IMG/VR virus record: IMGVR_UViG_3300020578_000343
Span: 1-28,067 of that record
Strand: one strand, 5' to 3'
DNA: 28,067 nucleotides
Source: a virus
The first letter of the stretch is position 1, and each line of letters opens with the position of its first letter. Positions 1 to 7,419 of the stretch are shown here, in pieces. A program made the position numbers and the translations under genes. The notes beneath the pieces were generated by a model. It was not told the origin of the DNA, did not search any database, and saw only the letters and a list, made by a program, of their open reading frames with translations.

Positions 1-441
1 TGGAATTGCGATCCACTTGAACTTTTAGATATTGTTGACCCAACTAAAGCTGTTAGTGTTGTCAAGCATAACATCCAACAAGATCAAATTAAACCATTAA
101 AAATGGATGGTCAAAAACAAAGCTGGTATCCTAGAAAGAATTGGTCATCACTGATGGTATTTAACTGTGACCATGCATTCACAAAGAGATTGACTCCTCA
201 GGTTGTTTCTGAATCACCTGCTGGATATCTACACGAATTCAAATGGTGTGATGATCAATACATCGGTTCTATTCCACATACATATAACTATCTTGTAGGT
301 TATTATAGCGACCAACAGAATCCAAAGGCAATTCATTTTACAGATGGCGGCCCTTGGCATGCTGGTTATGAAAATGTTGAGTTTGCTGATAGGTTTAATT
401 TCTACAAAGAAAGGGTAATCCAGAAGTACGGTAGATTCTAA
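1..441 (+). CDS. Glycosyltransferase, C-terminal part (GT8-like), cut by window start
   Basis: The reading frame is open from base 1 and ends at the TAA at 439-441, so the N-terminus lies outside the window; the ATG at 103 is internal. The frame opens with WNCDPLELLDIVDP followed by SVVKHNI, which resembles the acceptor-side region after the DxD motif in GT8-like sugar-nucleotide transferases. It continues with a YPRKNWSSL segment, LTPQVV, a DDQYIGSIP segment and the diagnostic NPKAIHFTDGGPW near the end. Family members transfer a sugar from a nucleotide donor; the acceptor here is unknown. The stop overlaps the next start by one base, so it is translationally coupled to the GT29-like gene. 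Confidence 0.75.
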   Translation, partial: WNCDPLELLDIVDPTKAVSVVKHNIQQDQIKPLKMDGQKQSWYPRKNWSSLMVFNCDHAFTKRLTPQVVSESPAGYLHEFKWCDDQYIGSIPHTYNYLVGYYSDQQNPKAIHFTDGGPWHAGYENVEFADRFNFYKERVIQKYGRF

Positions 442-1271
442 TGTGGAATGAGAGACTCAACGATAAGTTTCAAAATAGACTAATTGGATATTGCCAAGGT
501 AAGAGAGTATTAGTTGTTGGCAACGCAATTAGTTTATTTGCTAACGAGTATGGGGGTCTCATTGATAACTTTGATGTAGTTGTGAGAATGGGTAAAGGTG
601 TACCATTCCCAGAGTTTAAAAAATTTTTAGGTTCCAAAACAGATGTTTGGGTAGGATCTGTTCTACGTGTAAACAACTTCATGTATTTTCAGGATACGCC
701 ATTCAAGATTATTAATATAACACAGATTCCTCTATACGATGCCAATAAACCAAATGTGTCAATTCCAAAACTGTTCTACTCGAAGGAATTTCAAATTTAT
801 AAGGACTATTTTCTCATAGGTAATTATGATATGACAAGAAGCCTAATTAAAAAGGCTTATGGGCACATAGATATAAACAACAGAATGTCCCAAGGCGCCA
901 TGGTCCTATCATACTTTACAAACATAATCCGTTCATATAAAGAGCTTCATGTGATTGGGTTTGATTTTTTCGAAGGTAGATTTCAGTATAAGCTTAATGA
1001 CCAAATTAATGAGGTTAGTAGTTTCCATCTACCTTTACCAACTCATAAAGGAAAAAACAGTAACCCCCATGCTGGCCTTTATGTTGAAGAAAACCTTGAT
1101 AAAACATATATCGAGAAACTAATTAATCAGAAGAAAATTGTTTTCCACGAGATGAAAAACATATCTCCTCCTCCCGAAAATATTCAGCTTATAATGTCTA
1201 AATATAGACCTAACGCAACATTAGTAACCTCAGAAGAGGTAGTTGAGGATAAAAATGAAACTAGTGATTGA
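441..1271 (+). CDS. GT29 (sialyltransferase-like) glycosyltransferase
   Basis: This 276-residue protein carries both hallmarks of the GT29 fold. A large sialyl motif at residues 22-52 has VLVVGNAISLF, YGGLID and FDVVVRM. A small sialyl motif at about 149-177 has MSQGAMVLSYF followed by ELHVIGFDFF. GT29 enzymes normally move a CMP-activated sugar such as sialic acid onto a glycan. No signal peptide or membrane anchor is visible, so it would act in the host cytoplasm. It starts on the overlapping TAATG and ends inside the next glycosyltransferase gene, which suggests a three-enzyme glycan operon. The donor sugar is inferred from the family only. Confidence 0.75.
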   Translation: MWNERLNDKFQNRLIGYCQGKRVLVVGNAISLFANEYGGLIDNFDVVVRMGKGVPFPEFKKFLGSKTDVWVGSVLRVNNFMYFQDTPFKIINITQIPLYDANKPNVSIPKLFYSKEFQIYKDYFLIGNYDMTRSLIKKAYGHIDINNRMSQGAMVLSYFTNIIRSYKELHVIGFDFFEGRFQYKLNDQINEVSSFHLPLPTHKGKNSNPHAGLYVEENLDKTYIEKLINQKKIVFHEMKNISPPPENIQLIMSKYRPNATLVTSEEVVEDKNETSD

Positions 1272-2217
1272 AAGAAATGAAACAAATAAGAATTCTAAGG
1301 GTGGTACAGAGCTCATGGCTCAAGCCTTAGAGCAATATGTTGATAAGGAACTTTTAAGTAAATTTCAAATTATACCATCAAGGGTTAGAGATATTAATCC
1401 TGACAAGATTCCAATCCTTTGGTTACATGACCTACCTTGGGATCCAGAGTCAGCTAAGCTGAAGGACCCTGAGTATAGAAAACAATTCAAAAAGATTGTC
1501 TTTGTATCTCATTGGCAACAGCAAATGTATCATACCGTTCTTGGTGTACCTTATTCAGAAGGTATTGTAATCAAGAATGCTATTAATCCTATTCCAATGA
1601 ATTTAATTGATAAGTCACCTCTAGATGAATCAGACATTAGACATGGTAAGATTAGATTAATCTATCACCCAACTCCTCACCGTGGATTAGAAATTCTCGT
1701 ACCAGTATTTAAAGAGATGCTGAAGTACCATCCACAAATTCACCTTGATGTATTCTCAAGCTTCAAGCTATATGGTTGGGCAGAAAGAGATGCTCCATAT
1801 CAAGAGCTATTTAAGGAAATCCAAGAACATCCAAATATGACCTATCATGGCTCCGTATCCCAAGAAGAACTAAGAACAGCAATTGGTAAGGCTCATATTT
1901 TTGCCTATCCTTCTATCTGGCAAGAGACAAGCTGCTTATGTGCCCTAGAGGCAATGTCAGCTCAATGCTTAACAGTGACATCTTCTCTTGCTGCATTGCC
2001 TGAGACCTGCGCTAACTATGCACTAATGTATAATTATACAGAAGATGTCAATACCCATGCTAATATGTTCTTCAAAATTCTTCATCATGCAATTGATGTT
2101 GTTAAGAAAAACTCTGCTGATAATTATTTAAAAGCTCAAAAAGAATACTTTGATAGAAATTATGATTGGAACTTGAGGAAAGAAGAATGGACATTCCTGC
2201 TAAATTCTCTTCTATAA
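1255..2217 (+). CDS. GT4-type glycosyltransferase
   Basis: 320 residues from the ATG at 1255, preferred over the in-frame TTG at 1243 because GAGG at 1245-1248 gives well-spaced ribosome binding. The N-terminal half has the KGGTELMA loop typical of nucleotide-sugar-dependent GT-B enzymes and a VFVSHWQQQMY segment. The C-terminal half has HPTPHRGLEIL and then the FAYPSIWQETSCLCALEAMS stretch, which carries the E-x7-E-like donor-binding motif of family GT4. It overlaps the preceding gene by 17 bases and the following methyltransferase by 31 bases. Donor and acceptor sugars cannot be deduced. Confidence 0.85.
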   Translation: MKLVIERNETNKNSKGGTELMAQALEQYVDKELLSKFQIIPSRVRDINPDKIPILWLHDLPWDPESAKLKDPEYRKQFKKIVFVSHWQQQMYHTVLGVPYSEGIVIKNAINPIPMNLIDKSPLDESDIRHGKIRLIYHPTPHRGLEILVPVFKEMLKYHPQIHLDVFSSFKLYGWAERDAPYQELFKEIQEHPNMTYHGSVSQEELRTAIGKAHIFAYPSIWQETSCLCALEAMSAQCLTVTSSLAALPETCANYALMYNYTEDVNTHANMFFKILHHAIDVVKKNSADNYLKAQKEYFDRNYDWNLRKEEWTFLLNSLL

Positions 2218-2879
2218 CACCAGATGTAGAAACACTAACTATAGGGTTCAAATGGAGAAGGCATCCCCTTCTACCTGAACTCGAGATGTTTTGTCTGCCC
2301 CAAAAAGACGATGGTGTTAAAAAGCTACTTCAACAAAATAATCATTCATGGCAATGGCCCTACCTCTGGGAATGTGGAGTTGTACTAGGCAGATGGATTC
2401 TCGACAATCCAAATATAGTAAAGGATAAAGTCGTCTATGATGTAGGCACAGGTCAGGGCACAGTTGCAATTGCTGCTAAGAGAGCAGGAGCAAAAATTTC
2501 AATAGGGGTTGATTGTTGTGTATACAGCGACTTCACTATTGCTGTCAACAGCACACACAACAATGAAGTTGTGACTGCATATATTAAAGATTTGTTTAAA
2601 GCTAAGATTGCTGAGCAGTCTGTCATCTTTGCATCAGATTTAATATATGGTCAACAAACAAGTACAGACCTTCTTAACTATTTGGCAGACCTTGGTCAAA
2701 CATCCACTGTCATTATTGCTCAGTCAGGTCGTCAGCATCCTCCATATGAAGTTAAACACGAAGCATTCCACCATCTTATGTCTTATGATGTTCCATGCTT
2801 CACTCCAGGCCTAGAAACCATTGAAACCATGCCAGTTTCCCTATGGACTACTAACTCCTTGATTCTACAGGGAATGTAA
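2187..2879 (+). CDS. Class I SAM methyltransferase, ETFB-lysine/PrmA-like
   Basis: 230 residues from the ATG at 2187, with GAGGA at 2174-2178 upstream; a TTG at 2166 is also in frame. The PYLWECGVVLGRWIL segment at about 58-72, followed by SAM motif I (VVYDVGTGQGTVAIAA, 82-97), matches the group containing ribosomal-protein methyltransferase PrmA and the electron-transfer-flavoprotein lysine methyltransferases. VDCC at about 108 and FASDLIYG fit the later acidic and post-II motifs. The substrate is probably a protein side chain, but this is inference from the family. Its last codons contain the first copy of repeat array A, so the regulatory element is written into its C-terminus. Confidence 0.7.
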   Translation: MDIPAKFSSITPDVETLTIGFKWRRHPLLPELEMFCLPQKDDGVKKLLQQNNHSWQWPYLWECGVVLGRWILDNPNIVKDKVVYDVGTGQGTVAIAAKRAGAKISIGVDCCVYSDFTIAVNSTHNNEVVTAYIKDLFKAKIAEQSVIFASDLIYGQQTSTDLLNYLADLGQTSTVIIAQSGRQHPPYEVKHEAFHHLMSYDVPCFTPGLETIETMPVSLWTTNSLILQGM

Positions 2880-2929
2880 CTTACTGATTCTACAGGTGTT
2901 TTTAAAACACGTGTAACTCCTTGATTCTA
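2851..2929 (+). repeat. Repeat array A: three direct 17-bp copies
   Basis: Three same-direction copies: CTAACTCCTTGATTCTA at 2851-2867, GTAACTTACTGATTCTA at 2876-2892 and GTAACTCCTTGATTCTA at 2913-2929. The gaps are 8 and 20 bp. Between the last two lie two short palindromes, GTGTTTTTAAAACAC (2896-2910) and ACACGTGT (2907-2914). The array ends 15 bp before a -35 element. The same repeat precedes promoters at 14934 and 25495. It looks like an operator or activator array; the bound protein is unknown. Confidence 0.8.
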
Positions 2930-2944
2930 AAGGAGCTGTTGCTG

Positions 2945-2972
2945 TTGCACCTATTGACCAACAGTGTATAAT
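2945..2972 (+). promoter_or_regulatory. Sigma70-type promoter A
   Basis: TTGCAC (2945-2950), 16-bp spacer, perfect TATAAT (2967-2972). The stretch ATTGACCAA..G.GTATA.TG is nearly identical to that of promoter C at 25503-25523. The expected start point, about 7 bases past the -10, falls on or next to the ATG at 2980, so the first mRNA may be leaderless. Confidence 0.7.
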
Positions 2973-2979
2973 GGACGGC

Positions 2980-3249
2980 ATGGAAAGTAAGAAATATATA
3001 GAAAAGGGCGACGTCGTCAAGAGCCTTGACTTCGTTGGTGTCAGCAACTGTTACTTTGTTGGTCTCGTCGATAGCGTCAACTATCAGAACAACACGTTCC
3101 GCGCAAAGACGATCAAGCGCGTATGGGAAGGTAAGGTCGACTCGGACTCACCCATCGACTTCTTCGTTGCTCCTCTCCCTGGTTGCCATTTCTTCGATGA
3201 CATGGCTGAAGAAAAGGGTTCGGAACCGCGCATCCAGGTGGTTGCCTAA
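2980..3249 (+). CDS. Conserved phage protein of unknown function
   Basis: 89 residues beginning MESKKYIEKGDVVKSLDF, with a GDVVKSLDFVGV segment, KRVWEGKV and a C-terminal EPRIQVVA. It looks like a small beta-rich domain and resembles short proteins common in marine T4-like phages, without a known role. I chose the ATG at 2980 because the one at 2971 lies inside the -10 element of promoter A. No Shine-Dalgarno sequence precedes it, consistent with a leaderless message. Its codons are richer in G and C than those of the genes upstream. It overlaps the next gene by one base (TAATG). Confidence 0.75.
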   Translation: MESKKYIEKGDVVKSLDFVGVSNCYFVGLVDSVNYQNNTFRAKTIKRVWEGKVDSDSPIDFFVAPLPGCHFFDDMAEEKGSEPRIQVVA

Positions 3250-3548
3250 TGAATATTGCTCAGACCATTGTTTCTCAGATCAAGACGATCGATGCTTGGG
3301 CGCTCAGCTCTTGGGGTGCTAAGGATCTTGTCGCCATGGAAGATGGCTTGAAGTTTAAAACTTCAGGGATGACGCCTTGGAAGGGCTATGTGTACGTTAA
3401 GTACAATCCAGTTCCTGACCTCTATGAGGTTCAGTTCTTCCGTCTTCGTAAGATGCGTGTTGAGGGCTTTGAGGTTATCCATGACAATATTGTCAAGGAT
3501 GTCTACGCGCCCGAACTCGTTAGCGTGATCGACAAGTTTGTAGGCTAA
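3249..3548 (+). CDS. Conserved phage protein of unknown function
   Basis: 99 residues, no cysteines and no membrane segment. The order WALSSWGAKDLVAMEDGLKF, then GYVYVKYNPVPDLYEVQFF, then VYAPELVSVIDKFVG is a pattern I recognise from small uncharacterised proteins of T4-like marine phages. It begins at an ATG overlapping the previous stop and is followed after one base by the SWIM-domain gene, so it is part of the promoter A operon. I do not know its function. Confidence 0.75.
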   Translation: MNIAQTIVSQIKTIDAWALSSWGAKDLVAMEDGLKFKTSGMTPWKGYVYVKYNPVPDLYEVQFFRLRKMRVEGFEVIHDNIVKDVYAPELVSVIDKFVG

Positions 3549-3549
3549 G

Positions 3550-3969
3550 ATGCAGATTCCTTCTATAGGTTCTCTCGTTAAGGTCACTACTCGGTATCCG
3601 AGTAATGTGGCTGGTCGAGAGTGGGATGATAACACTCATACGGGTAGGGTCGTACCGATTCCTGTATACTGGAAGAACGAGGTCGGCAACACATTTGCTG
3701 TTGAGACCGGGCGTTCATATCATCCTGTGTCACTCATCTATGCTCATAGGGTCATTGACCTTCAGATCTTAGAAGGCAAAGCTCTTAACAAGACCGAATT
3801 TAGCAAATTACTAACTATTGAATGTACTGTTGCCGGCAGTAAGGGTAACGTGTATAATGTAGTGTCCAAGGGTGGAAAATGGTCCTGTACTTGTACAGGG
3901 TTCGAATTCCGCAATCAATGTAAACACATCGCAGAGGCAAAGACAAAAATTTATGGCAAAGCAGCGTAA
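3550..3969 (+). CDS. SWIM zinc-finger protein
   Basis: 139 residues. The C-terminal 30 residues contain WSCTCTGFEFRNQCKHIAEA: C113-x-C115-x8-C124-x-H126, the CxC...CxH signature of SWIM zinc fingers, which bind nucleic acid or protein partners. The N-terminal 80 residues (IPSIGSLVKVTTRYPSN and onward) look like a small beta-barrel of unknown kind. In this operon of probable early genes, a role in binding host or phage nucleic acid is a reasonable guess. Its 3' end overlaps the next gene by 17 bases. Confidence 0.8.
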   Translation: MQIPSIGSLVKVTTRYPSNVAGREWDDNTHTGRVVPIPVYWKNEVGNTFAVETGRSYHPVSLIYAHRVIDLQILEGKALNKTEFSKLLTIECTVAGSKGNVYNVVSKGGKWSCTCTGFEFRNQCKHIAEAKTKIYGKAA

Positions 3970-5011
3970 CGATTCTCTCGCTCGTGCTCTCGGTTCAGAA
4001 CCGACGTTCACTGAACCTACCAAGTTGAACCTCGTTGAGGCTTTTAACTGGTATAACTATAACAGCGAAGATAGTGACCACAAGACTTGGTTGAGGCAGT
4101 TCCTTGTCCAGCATAAGTACTCTAAGATTGACATTGCTAAGGCTACTAGTGGTGATGTGCCTCGTGTTATAGCTGCAATCGCTAGAATGGAATTTCGTGG
4201 TGTTCATACCGGCGAGTCTGCTCGTGTTCTTGAGTTTGTGAAACAGGCAATTGCAACATCCACTCATGTTGATGAGGACGAGGTTGCCGAGCCAACTAAT
4301 GTGATCTCGATTCGTGACCGCTTGAAGGAGTCATGCACTCCGTATGTCGCTTGGGTCGATGAGCAGATTGATAACTTCATTGTTGGTAAGCCGTATGATA
4401 GTAATGTCTACGACTACTTGAATGGTCAAGGTTGTAAGGGTGCTCATGCTCGGATCATCCGTGAGGCGTTTCAATTTAACTTCGATGAGATGGCTCGCCT
4501 GAAAGATGGTGATCCGGCTGTCGTTGAGTGTTATGAGGCCTATGGTAAGAAGACTATCAAGGTTCTTGTTGCATTCTATGAGAAGTTAGAATCTGATCTT
4601 GCTCAACTTGAGCAGACGAAGAAGGCTGCTCGGGTTCGTAAGGTTAGGAAACCTAACGTCGAGAAGATGCTCTCTAAGGTTAAGTACTGTAAGGAGTCTT
4701 TTGAATTCAAGATTGGTTCAATCCATCCTCAGAAGGTTCTTGGTTGTGAGCAGCTTTGGGTCTTTAACACTAAGACTCGCCAACTTGGTCGCTATGTTGG
4801 TAGTAACATTCAGTTCAAGCGTTCATCGCTTATTAATATAGAACTTGACCAGTGTGTTAGCAAAAAGCTCCGTAAGCCTGAGGACTTCTTGAAGGTTGTA
4901 ATGAGTGCATCTAAGCCTCAGCTCAACAAGCAGTTCGATACTATCAAGGCTGTTGCTAAGCCGATGAATGGTCGTCTGAATGAGTTCACTGTTCTCTTGA
5001 GAGTGTGGTAA
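3953..5011 (+). CDS. Large conserved phage protein of unknown function
   Basis: 352 residues from the ATG at 3953; an in-frame ATG at 3872 would overlap the SWIM gene by 98 bases and is less likely. The protein is mostly helical and rich in charged residues, with KLNLVEAFNWYNY near the start, an ISIRDRLKES segment, a lysine/arginine patch KKAARVRKVRKPNVEKML in the middle, and FNTKTRQLGRYVG toward the C-terminus. Proteins of this type recur in T4-like marine phages, but no function is known to me. The basic patch would suit nucleic-acid contact. It ends in TAATG, coupled to a membrane mini-gene. Confidence 0.75.
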   Translation: MAKQRNDSLARALGSEPTFTEPTKLNLVEAFNWYNYNSEDSDHKTWLRQFLVQHKYSKIDIAKATSGDVPRVIAAIARMEFRGVHTGESARVLEFVKQAIATSTHVDEDEVAEPTNVISIRDRLKESCTPYVAWVDEQIDNFIVGKPYDSNVYDYLNGQGCKGAHARIIREAFQFNFDEMARLKDGDPAVVECYEAYGKKTIKVLVAFYEKLESDLAQLEQTKKAARVRKVRKPNVEKMLSKVKYCKESFEFKIGSIHPQKVLGCEQLWVFNTKTRQLGRYVGSNIQFKRSSLINIELDQCVSKKLRKPEDFLKVVMSASKPQLNKQFDTIKAVAKPMNGRLNEFTVLLRVW

Positions 5012-5106
5012 TGAAAACATTTTTCAAAATAATTTTGATCGCTGTCGCTATATATTCTGCTCCCCTTTTTATTGGTTTCTTCATAGGATTAGCATATGCC
5101 TACTAA
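5011..5106 (+). CDS. 31-residue single-pass membrane protein
   Basis: Starts at the ATG overlapping the previous stop (TAATG) and encodes MKTFFKIILIAV, IYSAPLFIGFFIGLAYAY: a short basic N-terminus followed by one hydrophobic span. It overlaps the next start by 11 bases. The coupled start, clean hydrophobic profile and good packing support it as a real gene. The function is unknown; an inner-membrane location is inferred. Confidence 0.6.
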   Translation: MKTFFKIILIAVAIYSAPLFIGFFIGLAYAY

Positions 5107-5311
5107 TACTTTCTCTATTTTTGTTCGTAACGCCGAGGGCGGTATCATTGAGTTCTTCGACCTCAGTAAGATGGAGGCATTGAACCTTGTTAAGGAAATG
5201 AAAGAAGATGGGTTTACGGAACTTGATATGGTTCCTACCTATAAGACTCCTTTGTTTACTGAATCGATCGTTGCTAAGGAAGAGGAAGAGGAAGATGGAA
5301 TCCTCGAATAA
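5096..5311 (+). CDS. Small acidic phage protein, unknown
   Basis: 71 residues starting MPTNTFSIFVRNAEGG, with a short beta-strand start, a helical segment (SKMEALNLVKEMKEDG) and a strongly acidic tail (KEEEEEDGILE). The purine-rich codons of that tail also supply the ribosome-binding sequence of the next gene. I recognise no family. Confidence 0.7.
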   Translation: MPTNTFSIFVRNAEGGIIEFFDLSKMEALNLVKEMKEDGFTELDMVPTYKTPLFTESIVAKEEEEEDGILE

Positions 5312-5681
5312 CGACAACGTCGTTAGCATGGCTGAGTTCCGTCGGAAGAAGATAGAACCTAAGCTCAAAAGAACTAAGCATATCGAAAGCTTTGTCGAGG
5401 GGTACAATGAGGCCGGTCCAGAAGCGACAGATATCTTTAATAAGTCAATAATGTTACTCAAAGCATACGGCTTTGAGACGGATGATTTTGACCGAAGAGA
5501 TGTTTTGCTGTTGAGGGAAGCAGTGTTTTCGATTATACTACGGTATAGGGAACATCACCATCCTCTGCATTCGTTTGTAGATGATTTTGATAAATACTTT
5601 AATAAACTTGAATATTTCCTGGATTCTGAATGGCATAATGCCGATGAAGATCCAGATGATGAAGGACCAGAAAGAGCATGA
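5295..5681 (+). CDS. Conserved phage protein of unknown function
   Basis: 128 residues from the ATG at 5295, preceded by a run of AGAGGAAG purines that serves as a strong ribosome-binding site; an upstream in-frame start at 5208 gives a low-complexity N-terminus and was rejected. The core (AEFRRKKIEPK, LLREAVFSIILRYREHHHPL, FVDDFDKYF) is helical. The tail is very acidic (EDPDDEGPE). Similar proteins sit near RNase H genes in T4-like marine phages as I recall them, without an assigned role. Its stop overlaps the RNase H start by 4 bases. Confidence 0.75.
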   Translation: MESSNNDNVVSMAEFRRKKIEPKLKRTKHIESFVEGYNEAGPEATDIFNKSIMLLKAYGFETDDFDRRDVLLLREAVFSIILRYREHHHPLHSFVDDFDKYFNKLEYFLDSEWHNADEDPDDEGPERA

Positions 5682-6547
5682 TAATTGTTGACCTTAACCA
5701 GGTTATGATTTCTAACCTAATGATGCAACTTGGCAACCACACAGATGCCAAGATTGAAGAAGGCCTTGTCCGTCACATGGTCTTGAACGCGATACGTTCC
5801 TACAAACAGAAGTTTGGTGAGGAGTATGGCGAACTTGTAATTGCATGTGACGATAAGAACTATTGGCGTAGAAAGATCTATCCTTACTATAAGGCTAACC
5901 GAAAGAAGGCTAGAGAGGAATCGGATATCGATTGGAATAGTATCTTCGAATGCTTTAATAAGATTCGTGAAGAGCTGAAGGACTATTTTCCATATCGAGT
6001 TCTAAAGGTAGATACAGCTGAAGCAGATGACATTATCTCAACACTTGTCCATCACCATGGCGCATTGCTAATGACTGGTAGTGCTCCTAAGATTTTAATC
6101 CTTTCTGGTGATAAGGATTTCATTCAGCTTCAAAAGTTTGTAAACGTCACCCAGTATGACCCTGTCCGTAAGAAGTTCATCTCACATAAGAATCCTGATG
6201 TGTATTTGAAAGAGCACATTATGAAAGGTGACTCAGGTGATGGTGTTCCAAACTTCCTATCAGGCGATGATGTCTTTATCTCAGGCACTCGTCAAAAGCC
6301 TATCCGCCAGAAAAGTCTCGATCAGTGGGTCAAGCATTGTAACCCTGAAGATTTTTGTGACCAGAATATGCTTCGTGGATATAAGAGAAACGAAGCACTT
6401 GTAGACCTATCTAAGATTCCAGTAGATGTCTATAACACTATCCTTACTCAGTTCAATGAGCAGGAAGGAAAGAAGAAAGCAGATTTGTTAAATTACTTCA
6501 TTAAGTTCAAACTGAAAAACTTAATGGAACATATTGGAGAATTCTAA
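5678..6547 (+). CDS. rnh: RNase H / 5'-3' exonuclease, T4 rnh type
   Basis: 289 residues. T4-type RNase H removes RNA primers from lagging-strand fragments as a 5'-3' flap nuclease. The acidic metal-binding residues of the family are visible in order: D5 (IIVDLNQ), D58/D59 (ACDDKNYWR, followed by the KIYPYYKANRK helix), E115/D117/D118 (DTAEADDII), D145 and D147 (LSGDKDF), and D185/D188 (KGDSGDGVPN), which precedes the DNA-binding helix-hairpin region. The length is close to that of the T4 protein. It is coupled by overlap to genes on both sides. Confidence 0.93.
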   Translation: MIIVDLNQVMISNLMMQLGNHTDAKIEEGLVRHMVLNAIRSYKQKFGEEYGELVIACDDKNYWRRKIYPYYKANRKKAREESDIDWNSIFECFNKIREELKDYFPYRVLKVDTAEADDIISTLVHHHGALLMTGSAPKILILSGDKDFIQLQKFVNVTQYDPVRKKFISHKNPDVYLKEHIMKGDSGDGVPNFLSGDDVFISGTRQKPIRQKSLDQWVKHCNPEDFCDQNMLRGYKRNEALVDLSKIPVDVYNTILTQFNEQEGKKKADLLNYFIKFKLKNLMEHIGEF

Positions 6548-6987
6548 TGAATAATAATGTGTATGAAGTACTAGAGGTTGCCAACAAGTTTAAGACAAAG
6601 CAAGAAAGAGCTGATGTCCTAAAGGCCAATGATTCGTTTGCTCTGAAGAGTGTTCTTCAGTTGGCATTCCATCCTAATGTTGTGGCAGCATTGCCAGAAG
6701 GTGCTCCTCCCTTCAAGCGAATTGAGAAGCAGCAGGATGAATACCATAAAGGTTATATTCATGCTGAGGCTCGTAAGTTTGGTTACCTTGTTGACCAGCC
6801 AGGTCAGAATATGACCAAGATGAAAAGAGAGAACATCTTTATTACTATTATCGAATCTTTACCTGGTGCAGAAGCTGATATGCTTGTTGCTGCCAAGGAT
6901 AAGAAACTTCATAAGCTGTATAAGGGAATCACAGCTGATGTCGCTAAGTTAGCATTCCCAGAAATCCTACCGGATGATGTTAAGTAA
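6547..6987 (+). CDS. Conserved T4-like phage protein (DUF6433-like)
   Basis: 146 residues. The pattern EVLEVANKFKTKQERADVL, FALKSVLQLAFHPNV, then LPEGAPPFKR matches a small family of T4-like phage proteins that I know only as a domain of unknown function (probably DUF6433; identification from memory). The C-terminal half, IFITIIESLPGAEADMLVAA followed by KLYKGITADVAKLAFPE, is helical. It overlaps the RNase H stop (TAATG). A replication-related role is only suggested by position. Confidence 0.75.
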   Translation: MNNNVYEVLEVANKFKTKQERADVLKANDSFALKSVLQLAFHPNVVAALPEGAPPFKRIEKQQDEYHKGYIHAEARKFGYLVDQPGQNMTKMKRENIFITIIESLPGAEADMLVAAKDKKLHKLYKGITADVAKLAFPEILPDDVK

Positions 6988-7001
6988 GAGGTTTTAGTTC
7001 C

Positions 7002-7199
7002 ATGACGATTAAGAAGTATTCTCGTAATCAACGCTTTGATGACTATGAGGACCGCCCATCTAAACCAAAGCAGAAGGACCGTAGTGAGAAGCATATTCGG
7101 AATGCTTTGAGGACCACCGATTTGGATGCGCTAAAGAGGTTGTCGGCCGACGACATGGATGAAGACTTTTACGACTATGAATCAGACTATAGGCGATAG
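7002..7199 (+). CDS. Small charged phage protein, unknown
   Basis: 65 residues with a basic first half (TIKKYSRNQRFDDYEDRP, KPKQKDRSEKHIRNALRT) and an acidic, tyrosine-rich tail (DMDEDFYDYESDYRR). AGAGG upstream at a suitable distance supports the ATG at 7002. Probably partly disordered; no family recognised beyond similar short proteins of T4-like phages. Confidence 0.65.
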   Translation: MTIKKYSRNQRFDDYEDRPSKPKQKDRSEKHIRNALRTTDLDALKRLSADDMDEDFYDYESDYRR

Positions 7200-7202
7200 T
7201 TA

Positions 7203-7415
7203 ATGATAGAACAATATGGTATACATATTCTATGGTTCCTAATGAGCTGTTGTTTTGGAGCCTGGATGTATTTCCAAGGCGCCATAAAAGGCACTACAGC
7301 TGGAGTTAATGCTGCTGTTATATTTTTTGTTATTCGTGGTAAGAAAAAAGAAGCAGAAAAATTTTTAGAATTTATTAATGAAGTCACAGGCAAAAACTTT
7401 AAGATTGATAAATAA
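7203..7415 (+). CDS. Small membrane protein, unknown
   Basis: 70 residues with hydrophobic stretches at about 7-26 (IHILWFLMSCCFGAWMYF) and 29-46 (TAGVNAAVIFFVI), then a charged C-terminal tail. It probably spans the inner membrane twice as a hairpin. The function is unknown. It lies four bases after the preceding stop and just before a typical T4-like gene. Confidence 0.6.
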   Translation: MIEQYGIHILWFLMSCCFGAWMYFQGAIKGTTAGVNAAVIFFVIRGKKKEAEKFLEFINEVTGKNFKIDK

Positions 7416-7419
7416 ACAT

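Noticed and set aside
3026-3322. 98-codon frame overlapping the 2980 and 3249 genes
   Set aside because: Arginine- and serine-rich shadow of the two better-supported genes.
5096-5461. Long minus-strand frame at 5081-5461 and other minus-strand frames
   Set aside because: All oppose well-supported + genes, with poor start signals and unlikely composition; no minus-strand gene could be supported anywhere.
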